DNA of 32,647 bases, taken from assembly GCF_019295435.1 (NCBI RefSeq), contig NZ_WEKL01000002.1:31630-64276 (forward strand), read 5' to 3'. The stretch's first letter is position 1; the number at the start of each line of letters is the position of its first letter. The notes beneath the pieces were generated by a model. That model had not been told where the DNA came from. It was given only the letters and a program-made list of their open reading frames with translations, and did not search any database. The translations under genes and the position numbers were made by a program. This stretch comes from Aquimarina litoralis (lineage in GTDB: Bacteria; Bacteroidota; Bacteroidia; Flavobacteriales; Flavobacteriaceae). Positions 24,241-31,481 of this stretch are shown here, piece by piece.

Positions 24241-26688
24241 ATGGAAAAATTAGAGAAAAATATTCAGCATTCATATCATAGTATCTACTCAAAATTCTTT
24301 TCAAATTTTGGGACTATTGATATAAGACTTTTTCGATTATCCGAAGATTCAGAAATCTTGCATGAATGGGTGAATATGGACTATGCATTCTTTTGGGGGA
24401 TGCAAGGATGTAGTTTGCAGCAGTTACGACAGGAATATGCTCAGTTGATGGAGCCGGAACATTATGATGTATTTGTTGGTGTTTTTGAGGGAAAACCAGT
24501 TTTTGTATTAGAACGATATAATCCAAAAGAAGATATCATACATACCTTATATCCATCACAAAATGGAGACTGCGGGATTCACATTATTGTGGCTCCGCCG
24601 CATGTTAAGATTCCAAATTTTACCTGGTATTTATTTACTGCTATTATGGAGTTTGTTTTTAAAGATACCAGCATAAACAGAATAGTAGTAGAACCAGATA
24701 TCCGGAATAAAAAGATGTTTGCCTTATGCCAGCGCATAGGTTTTCAGTTAGATAAAATTATTGAACTCCCAAACAAAACTGCGCAACTCGCATTTTTAAC
24801 TAGGGAATCATTTGAAAAAATGAAATCAATTTCAAAAATAAATAAGAGAAGTGCTATGAATACATTAGACAATGCCGTTTCGCCCCAACAATCTATAGCT
24901 CACTTACAACCAGAGGTATGGAGTAAAGTGAATACTCTTTTTGTAATGAAAGCAATTACAGAATTTAGCCATGAACTTCTGATACAAGCTGTAGTTTTAG
25001 AAAAGTTAGAAAATGGCTGGAATAGTTATATATTAAAAACAGATAATCCTACCATACAATATCAATTTAATGCAAAACCACTCGCATTAAATCATTTATG
25101 GATATGTCCAGAGTCCATCAAAAAATATGATGAGAGCGAATCTGTTAGTATCGATGGTATTCTATTTATTAAAGAACTTAGAAAACAGTTGGGTATAAAA
25201 GATACCCAAATGCCCATATATCTAGAAGAAATAATTAGTACGCTGTATGGAAGTGCATTTAAATTTTTAAAAGGAAATCCAACTTCAGAGGAGCTTGCCA
25301 CCTCAGATTTTCAAACTATCGAACAGTCTATGACAGAGGGACATCCTGGTTTTGTCGCTAATAATGGACGTATTGGATTCGATAGTAGTGATTATAGGTC
25401 GTATGCTCCTGAAGCTGGAAACTCTTTTTCATTACTTTGGTTAGCAGGCCATAAGAGCAGAGCGGTGTATGCTGCCATAGATGCATTACCCTACGAAACT
25501 CTGATACAACAAGAGTTAGATGCTGATACTATACAAGTATTTAAAGAAACTATAGAAAATAGAGGCTTTGATCCAGATGAATATTTCTTTATACCGATGC
25601 ATCCTTGGCAGTGGTTTAATAAGTTAGCCAATATATTTTCGCCAGAGATTGCAACGGGAAATTTGATTTGTTTAGGATATGGTCCAGATCAATATCTAGC
25701 ACAGCAATCCATTAGAACTTTATTTAATAATACCAATCCCAAAAAATTCTATACTAAAACAGCACTTTCTATTTTAAATATGGGGTTCATGAGAGGACTT
25801 CCTCTATATTATTTGGGTACAGCTCCTAAAATGGCAGTTTGGTTAGAAGATGTATTATATAATGATCCATATATACAGGAAACAGGCTTTAGAATGCTAA
25901 GTGAAATCGCTTCCGTAAGTTATGTAAACCCTTATTTCGAAGAGTTTGGACCTCACAATGATTACAATAAAATGTTAGCATCGCTTTGGCGAGAAAGTCC
26001 AGCAGCAAATATTACAGAAAAGCAACAAGCCATGACCATGGCAGCTTTCCTGCATATCGATCATGTAGGAGAAGCGTTACTACCAAAGATTATTCAAAAA
26101 TCCGGATTATCCATTGGAACTTGGCTCGAAAAGTATCTGAAAGCATATCTGAGTCCATTACTGCATTGCTTTTATCATTTCGATTTAGTGTTTATGCCAC
26201 ATGGCGAGAATATCATCATGGTTTTAGAAGATCATATTCCTGTAAAAGCATTTTTAAAAGATATTACCGAAGAGGCCTGCATTTTAAGTCCGGACGTAAT
26301 ACTACCAGATCATCTAAAACGTATGTATGCCCCAGTACCAGAAGATGTAAAACTGTTATCTGTTTTTACAGATATATTTGATGGTTTTTTCAGGTTTATG
26401 TCTCAAATTTTGGAAGCACATGCTGATTTTAAAGAAACAGAATTTTGGAAAGTTGTTGCTCAGGTTATTCAGGAATATCAAGATCGTTATCCGGAAAAAG
26501 AAGCTAAGTTTCAGCAATATGATTTGTTTGCTCCAGAGTTTCACCTATCCTGTTTGAATAGATTACAATTAAACAATCATAAACAGATGATTGATTTAGA
26601 TGATCCCGTTGCCTTACTTCAGTTCGCTGGTAAGTTAGAAAATCCAATTGCAGCCTATAGAAAAGATATAGTACATGTTATCTCGTAA
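24241..26688 (+). CDS. Bifunctional N-acyltransferase / NIS siderophore synthetase, copy 1 (BibC-like fusion)
   Basis: The 815-residue protein has two parts. Residues about 15-195 are a GNAT domain of the IucB/AlcB hydroxylamine-acyltransferase type (CGIHIIVAP near 111-119, NFTWYLF, VVEPDIRN 149-156). Residues about 215-815 are an IucA/IucC-family synthetase with EGHPGFVANNGRIGF (366-380), HPWQW (454-458), the ATP-site stretch YTKTALSILNMGFMRGLP (504-521) and FMPHGENIIMVL (651-662) leading to KDITEE. The first part would acylate the hydroxylamine with succinyl-, acetyl- or a similar CoA. The second condenses carboxylate and amine with ATP, as DesD does. The same fusion is known for bisucaberin synthesis. 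All key motifs are intact. The Gly at 370 replaces the Cys of copy 2 in the EGHP(C/G)FV motif. Confidence 0.88.
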   Translation: MEKLEKNIQHSYHSIYSKFFSNFGTIDIRLFRLSEDSEILHEWVNMDYAFFWGMQGCSLQQLRQEYAQLMEPEHYDVFVGVFEGKPVFVLERYNPKEDIIHTLYPSQNGDCGIHIIVAPPHVKIPNFTWYLFTAIMEFVFKDTSINRIVVEPDIRNKKMFALCQRIGFQLDKIIELPNKTAQLAFLTRESFEKMKSISKINKRSAMNTLDNAVSPQQSIAHLQPEVWSKVNTLFVMKAITEFSHELLIQAVVLEKLENGWNSYILKTDNPTIQYQFNAKPLALNHLWICPESIKKYDESESVSIDGILFIKELRKQLGIKDTQMPIYLEEIISTLYGSAFKFLKGNPTSEELATSDFQTIEQSMTEGHPGFVANNGRIGFDSSDYRSYAPEAGNSFSLLWLAGHKSRAVYAAIDALPYETLIQQELDADTIQVFKETIENRGFDPDEYFFIPMHPWQWFNKLANIFSPEIATGNLICLGYGPDQYLAQQSIRTLFNNTNPKKFYTKTALSILNMGFMRGLPLYYLGTAPKMAVWLEDVLYNDPYIQETGFRMLSEIASVSYVNPYFEEFGPHNDYNKMLASLWRESPAANITEKQQAMTMAAFLHIDHVGEALLPKIIQKSGLSIGTWLEKYLKAYLSPLLHCFYHFDLVFMPHGENIIMVLEDHIPVKAFLKDITEEACILSPDVILPDHLKRMYAPVPEDVKLLSVFTDIFDGFFRFMSQILEAHADFKETEFWKVVAQVIQEYQDRYPEKEAKFQQYDLFAPEFHLSCLNRLQLNNHKQMIDLDDPVALLQFAGKLENPIAAYRKDIVHVIS

Positions 26689-26701
26689 TTCACTTCATAT
26701 T

Positions 26702-29146
26702 ATGGAAAATATAGGAGCCATTCAAAATATCGTGTTCTCTAGAACTATAGAGAATTTCGGAACCATACATCTACGTCATTTAGATTTTGATAGTGATATC
26801 TATACAATTCATCAATGGGTTACGAATCCTTATGCCAAGTATTGGGGAATGCTGGATAGCACATTGACTGAAGTTCAGTCTGAATATGAAACACTGGTTT
26901 CCAGAAAAGATTATGATGTGTTTATAGGTGTCTTTAATGGAGTCCCCATTTTTTTGATGGAAAAATACAAAGCATCTACCGATAGAATTGCAGAACACTA
27001 TGCAGTTAGAGATACGGATTACGGGATGCATATTTTGGTTGCTCCTTCAGAAGAAAAGATTACAGGATTTACCTGGAATGTTTTTAGTACGGTACTTGAA
27101 TATTTTTTTGAATTACCTGAAGTAGAAAGAGTAGTTGTAGAACCGGATGTTAGAAATGAAAAGATTCATAGGCTCAACAAAAAAGCAGGGTTTGTTTATC
27201 AAGAAGAAATAGAGCTGCCAGAAAAAACCGCAGCACTTGCTTTTTGTGAAATAGAAGATTACAAAATAGCAAAGAAAGCATTGCAAGAAAAGACTACACC
27301 AATGACCAACTTACATACCAACCTTTTAAGAACTTCAGATACTCATCTGAATCCGATCACTTGGGCCAGAGTAAATAGAGCTTTAGTAGCCAAAGCCATT
27401 AGCGAATTTGCTCACGAATTGCTTTTAAAACCAGAACAACTTACTAGTCATAGTGAGCGTAACACCTATATATTAAAAACTGATAATCCTTCTATTACCT
27501 ATGAATTTAAAGCCAAAATATATGCATTGGATCATTGGGATGTTGATGAGCAATCTATCATAAAGAAAATTGATAATAAACCAACGCCTATCGATGCATT
27601 AAAGTTTGTAGTAGACTTTGTATATACTTTGGAAATACCAAAACACTTACTACCTGTATACCTAGAAGAAATCTCTAGTACGCTTTCCAGTGCAGCTTAC
27701 AAAGAAGCGAATAGTACATTTTCTTCTAAAGAGTTAGTAAACTCTTCTTTTCAGATGATTGAGCATGCAATGACAGAAGGACATCCTTGTTTCGTAGCCA
27801 ATAATGGTAGAATAGGTTTTGATCATCAGGATTATCTGCAATATGCACCAGAAAGTGATAAACCATTTAAAATATATTGGCTAGCTGGTCATAAAAGTAA
27901 AACCACTTTTACTTCTGTGCACAAGTATGATTATAACTCCTTAATGCGTAAAGAAATTGGAGTACAATTAATAGCAAAATTTAATACCAAATTAGAGTCT
28001 TTAGGATTAGATACAAGCTCTTATATTTTTATTCCAGTTCATCCATGGCAATGGAATAATAAGATACTTCAAGTATTTGCCGCCGATATAGCGAATCAAA
28101 ATTTAGTGTTTTTGGGTGAAGGAGATGACTATTTTTCTGCACAACAATCTATCAGAACACTTTACAATAAAAGTAACCCTGAAAAGATGTATACCAAAAC
28201 AGCATTGTCTATTCTAAACATGGGCTTTATGCGAGGTCTTTCTCCTCACTATATGCAGAGTACACCACATATCACTAAATGGATTACAGAATTATTAGAG
28301 AAAGATGTTTATCTGAAGCGGCAAGGATTCACAATGCTTGGTGAAGTAGCGACTGTAGGTTTTCAGAACACCTATTATGAAGTATTAGGCAAGACAAATG
28401 CCCATAATAAAATGTTATCTGCTTTGTGGAGAGAAAGTCCGCAGAGTAAAATAAAAAAGAGTCAAGATCTAATGACGATGGCGGCATTGCTGCATGTTGA
28501 TACCAACGGCAAGTCATTACTAGTAGAACTGATTAGAGCCTCTTTTTGTGGTGTCGGGATGTGGATTCGTAGGTATTTAGATGCGTATTTAATTCCTTTG
28601 CTACATTGTTTTTATAAATACGGATTTGTTTTTATGCCTCATGGCGAAAATATCATTATGGTATTAGAAAACCATATTCCTGTAAAGATTTTGATGAAAG
28701 ATATCACGGAAGAAGTGATTGTTTTTAATCCAGAATTAGAATTACCAAATAAGGTGAAACGGTTATATACGGAGACTTCTGATAAGATGAAAGTACTTAG
28801 CATTTTTACAGATGTATTTGATTGCTTTTTTAGATTTATGGGCCCCATTTTGGAGAAAGATCTTCCTTTTTCAGAATATGAATTTTGGAGAGAAGTTGCA
28901 TTGTGTATTCATTCATATCAACAAGAACATCCAGAATTACAGTCTCAATTTGATACTTATGATTTGTTTGTACCAGAATTTGATAGATGTTGCTTGAATA
29001 GATTACAGCTTAAAAACACCCAACAAATGCTAAACCTGTCAGATCCCATGGCAAGCTTAATCCTAGAAGGAACGTTACAAAATCCTATAGCTAAGTTTAA
29101 AGATTTAGATCAATTAAAGAAAAGAGAGGCAATTTCTATTATATAA
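26702..29146 (+). CDS. Bifunctional N-acyltransferase / NIS siderophore synthetase, copy 2 (BibC-like fusion)
   Basis: I choose the ATG at 26702 (MENIGAIQNIVFSRTIENFGTI, 814 aa), 13 bases after the stop of copy 1. The earlier ATG at 26675 overlaps copy 1 and adds nine residues that copy 1 lacks. The domain order is the same as in copy 1: GNAT (YGMHILVAP, GFTWNVF, VVVEPDVRN) then IucA/IucC (EGHPCFVANNGRIGF about 359-373, HPWQWNNK, YTKTALSILNMGFMRGL, FMPHGENIIMVL, KDITEE). It is collinear with and clearly paralogous to copy 1 along its whole length, yet diverged throughout, including at DNA level, so the duplication is old. Both copies keep catalytic motifs, pointing to different acyl or condensation steps rather than a decayed duplicate. 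Confidence 0.88.
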   Translation: MENIGAIQNIVFSRTIENFGTIHLRHLDFDSDIYTIHQWVTNPYAKYWGMLDSTLTEVQSEYETLVSRKDYDVFIGVFNGVPIFLMEKYKASTDRIAEHYAVRDTDYGMHILVAPSEEKITGFTWNVFSTVLEYFFELPEVERVVVEPDVRNEKIHRLNKKAGFVYQEEIELPEKTAALAFCEIEDYKIAKKALQEKTTPMTNLHTNLLRTSDTHLNPITWARVNRALVAKAISEFAHELLLKPEQLTSHSERNTYILKTDNPSITYEFKAKIYALDHWDVDEQSIIKKIDNKPTPIDALKFVVDFVYTLEIPKHLLPVYLEEISSTLSSAAYKEANSTFSSKELVNSSFQMIEHAMTEGHPCFVANNGRIGFDHQDYLQYAPESDKPFKIYWLAGHKSKTTFTSVHKYDYNSLMRKEIGVQLIAKFNTKLESLGLDTSSYIFIPVHPWQWNNKILQVFAADIANQNLVFLGEGDDYFSAQQSIRTLYNKSNPEKMYTKTALSILNMGFMRGLSPHYMQSTPHITKWITELLEKDVYLKRQGFTMLGEVATVGFQNTYYEVLGKTNAHNKMLSALWRESPQSKIKKSQDLMTMAALLHVDTNGKSLLVELIRASFCGVGMWIRRYLDAYLIPLLHCFYKYGFVFMPHGENIIMVLENHIPVKILMKDITEEVIVFNPELELPNKVKRLYTETSDKMKVLSIFTDVFDCFFRFMGPILEKDLPFSEYEFWREVALCIHSYQQEHPELQSQFDTYDLFVPEFDRCCLNRLQLKNTQQMLNLSDPMASLILEGTLQNPIAKFKDLDQLKKREAISII

Positions 29147-29188
29147 ATCATCATTATTATATCTCAAGTTTTAGCGCATAAAAAGAAC

Positions 29189-30322
29189 ATGGAAAAACAA
29201 AGCTCAATAATAAAAAGATCTCCGAAAAATAATAGAATTTTAGCTATAGATTTTGGAAGAGGATTCAGTGTAATTGCAATGATTATGGTACATACTTTAT
29301 GGATTCATGCTCAGCAAAATGTTCAGTCCGATACTTTTTTAGGACATTTTATTCATTTTGTTGGAAGAGGAACACCAGTTTTTCTAATCACAATGGGAGT
29401 ATCTTTTATGATCTCTAGAAATCAGAGTATTCAAAGTGCTATAAAACGAGGAATATTAATTCTTGGAGTAGCTTATTTAATGAATTTTCTAAAGTTTTTG
29501 ACACCAATACTTGTTGGTCTTATGCCAGACAGTTTTATAACTGCCTATGGATGGGAAAGTCCTCTAAATATAGAAAAATATATGTACCTCTTACTAACAG
29601 GTGATATTTTACAATTAGCTGGAATATCATTAGTAATATTGGGATTTGTACGCGCGTATGTAAAAAATAAATTTTTGATTTTGGGATTGGCTATTGTAAT
29701 AGCTTTTTTATCGGTAGAATTAAGAGATTTTCAATCTGGAACAGTAGGATTAAGCTATATTACTCAACTGTTATGGAGTAATGGATATTGGGTGTATTTT
29801 TCGGTATTTCCTTGGATTTCATTTATACTATTGGGAATGTTTTTTGGACAATGGTATATAGAAATGGACTATGATCAGGATAAGTTATTTAAGAGAATGT
29901 TTATTGGCGGTATCATATGCATACTAGTTGGAGCCCCTTTAGTGTTTATGGCTGAAGAGTATCATTTCAATGATTTTTTCCATTTAGGACCAGGAGGAGT
30001 TATTTACCTTGCAGGATGGAATTTTGCGGTATTATCTATATTCCATTGGTTACTTACTAAAACCAAAAATAATTCGGTATATAGGACCTTTTATTATTGT
30101 AGTAAGAATGTAACCTCGTTATATGTGATTCAATGGGTCTTAATTTGTTGGGGGATGATATTTTTTGGTTTTCAAAGTATGAGTGAATTAGAAACAATAG
30201 TATTAATGCCATTGTTTATGGGGTTAACATTTATGGTTCACTTTGTTTTCATGAGATTGAAAAAAGGATTTAGATCTAATAGAGATACTTTTAAAAGAAA
30301 AATATCTATAGAAAGTCAATGA
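29189..30322 (+). CDS. Multi-pass membrane acyltransferase, HGSNAT/DUF1624-like
   Basis: The 377-residue protein has about ten hydrophobic helices. Its start, RILAIDFGRGFSVIAMIMVHTLW, carries the Asp21-Arg24 pair and His35 seen in the heparan-alpha-glucosaminide N-acetyltransferase-like (DUF1624) superfamily; shown here as IDFGRG and IMVHT. Members take an acyl group from cytoplasmic CoA and pass it across the membrane. It follows copy 2 by 42 bases in the same direction and ends 30 bases before the convergent AraC-type gene, so it is the last gene of the siderophore operon. It may cap an amine of the siderophore during or after export (inference). A general envelope-sugar acetyltransferase is the alternative. 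Confidence 0.75.
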   Translation: MEKQSSIIKRSPKNNRILAIDFGRGFSVIAMIMVHTLWIHAQQNVQSDTFLGHFIHFVGRGTPVFLITMGVSFMISRNQSIQSAIKRGILILGVAYLMNFLKFLTPILVGLMPDSFITAYGWESPLNIEKYMYLLLTGDILQLAGISLVILGFVRAYVKNKFLILGLAIVIAFLSVELRDFQSGTVGLSYITQLLWSNGYWVYFSVFPWISFILLGMFFGQWYIEMDYDQDKLFKRMFIGGIICILVGAPLVFMAEEYHFNDFFHLGPGGVIYLAGWNFAVLSIFHWLLTKTKNNSVYRTFYYCSKNVTSLYVIQWVLICWGMIFFGFQSMSELETIVLMPLFMGLTFMVHFVFMRLKKGFRSNRDTFKRKISIESQ

Positions 30323-30352
30323 TGTCAATAAAATTAGAATATGTAATAATGA

Positions 30353-31378
30353 TTAGTCTAAATTATCTTCTGAAGATAATTTTGTTCTATATTTTTTTGG
30401 TGTCATACCTTCTATTTTCTTGAAAGCAGCTGTAAAATGCGTTGAGTTTTTGTACCCTACCAATTCTGAGATTTCGTAGATCGGTTTTTTGCTATGTAGT
30501 AGCAACTCTCTGGCTTTATCCATTCTTAATTTGGTGGTATATTCAAAAATGGTTTTACCGAATAACTGTTTAAATTCTTTTTTAAGGATGAAATCATTCA
30601 GACCAATTTGCCTAGATAATTCATGAATGGAATATTGTTTCGATAGATCCGAATTGATCATATGCTGTACACCGTATAATTTTTTAATAATATGATCTGT
30701 TGAGGTAATATGATGGGTTTTAGAAGGTTTTGTTGTGTCTTCTAGTTTTAAAGAAACAAGCTCAAGAACTTTGGACTCTAGAAATAATCGTTTTAATAAT
30801 CCATTTCTTTTGTCCATAAGGATTTCAGTAAGTATATCTTGAGTTCTTGTACATAGAGGTTTTAAAAAACTATCTTTTAATTTTAAGAGAGAATAGTTTT
30901 CCAGAATATTATATTCTTCATCCAATCGATGTCGTTTTATAAACTCCATACTCATTCTGATCTTAATTTCTTTCAGTCTTTTTCTTTTATGATAAGAAAT
31001 ACTACCTTGTATGGTCTGTAGATATAATAAATAACACTCCTGACTTTCATAAATTAGATCTTTTGTGACACCATGAATTTTAATGATTTGTTCACCTTCA
31101 ATAAGAAATGACATTTCAAGAAAGTCTTTTGGGATAGATCCTTCTAGTGTAAGATCTTTTTCAAACAATACGTCAAAAATCATAATAGATAAACCTTCAA
31201 ACTGGTGTATTTGGAAATAACCGATTCCATATCGCTTTTGAAATTGAAATTTTTTGGATTGAATTCCGCAGCGTTCATAAGAACTTACCAACTCAGAAAC
31301 AGCATATAGCGTATCTATCTTTTTCGTTTTATTTAGCACAACATTCTGCGATGTTTTTTCGCGTCTTTTTTTATCCAT
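30353..31378 (-). CDS. AraC-family transcriptional regulator, probable siderophore activator
   Basis: The 341-residue protein has an N-terminal region of about 220 residues, without a recognised sugar-binding cupin, and a C-terminal AraC DNA-binding domain (about 235-335). The domain contains both helix-turn-helices: YSIHELSRQIGLNDFILKKE and IYEISELVGYKNSTHFTAAF, followed by KKIEGMTPKKYR. The layout matches PchR-type regulators, which use the ferric siderophore as coactivator. The gene is convergent to the biosynthetic operon and divergent from a TonB receptor. Its start codon (31376-31378) lies inside the repeated 27-bp element, one half-site covering codons 3-6, so binding there should also repress or tune its own expression (inference). 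Confidence 0.88.
   Translation of the reverse strand: MDKKRREKTSQNVVLNKTKKIDTLYAVSELVSSYERCGIQSKKFQFQKRYGIGYFQIHQFEGLSIMIFDVLFEKDLTLEGSIPKDFLEMSFLIEGEQIIKIHGVTKDLIYESQECYLLYLQTIQGSISYHKRKRLKEIKIRMSMEFIKRHRLDEEYNILENYSLLKLKDSFLKPLCTRTQDILTEILMDKRNGLLKRLFLESKVLELVSLKLEDTTKPSKTHHITSTDHIIKKLYGVQHMINSDLSKQYSIHELSRQIGLNDFILKKEFKQLFGKTIFEYTTKLRMDKARELLLHSKKPIYEISELVGYKNSTHFTAAFKKIEGMTPKKYRTKLSSEDNLD
30360..30382 (+). terminator. Possible terminator of the siderophore operon, inside the 3' end of the AraC-type gene
   Basis: AAATTATCTTC (30360-30370) and GAAGATAATTT (30372-30382) form a near-perfect palindrome. With a five-base loop it gives an eight- to nine-pair stem, followed by a fourth T and then G rather than a long T-run. 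It lies 38 bases after the operon's last stop and within the last codons of the convergent regulator gene. The GC content is low, so this is only a candidate. Confidence 0.4.
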
Positions 31379-31388
31379 AATGCGTCAT
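31362..31388 (+). promoter_or_regulatory. Probable AraC-type operator upstream of the siderophore receptor, overlapping the regulator start
   Basis: This is the second copy of the 27-bp element, matching 20089-20115 at 25 of 27 positions. CGTC half-sites lie at 31362-31365 and 31383-31386, again 21 bp apart. The similarity stops sharply at the outer half-site, though the coding sequence continues beyond it, which argues for a protein-binding site. It lies about 20-47 bases upstream of the receptor -7 box. Confidence 0.72.
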
Positions 31389-31408
31389 TTTTCTCTTCCC
31401 TTAGATAC

Positions 31409-31417
31409 TAATTTTGC
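31409..31417 (+). promoter_or_regulatory. -7 promoter box of the siderophore receptor gene
   Basis: TAATTTTGC matches TAnnTTTGC. It starts 26 bases after the inner CGTC half-site begins, against 27 at the biosynthetic operon, so the operator-to-promoter geometry is conserved. No separate -33 TTTG is seen. Confidence 0.58.
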
Positions 31418-31463
31418 ATTTTAAATTTATTTAGACTAATTATAAATAGTTGTTGTTTAGGTC

Positions 31464-31472
31464 GCAAAAATA
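31464..31472 (-). promoter_or_regulatory. Candidate -7 box of the AraC-type regulator gene
   Basis: On the minus strand the sequence reads TATTTTTGC, a fit to TAnnTTTGC, about 86 bases before the regulator's start codon. If used, the regulator and receptor transcripts would overlap at their 5' ends. No matching -33 box is visible, so confidence is low. Confidence 0.33.
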
Positions 31473-31481
31473 GATAAAAAA

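Noticed and set aside
25986..26381. A 131-residue plus-strand open frame inside the first NIS synthetase gene
   Set aside because: It lies in another frame of a gene with intact family motifs, its translation is rich in Ser/Arg/Tyr with no domain, and it has no start context of its own.
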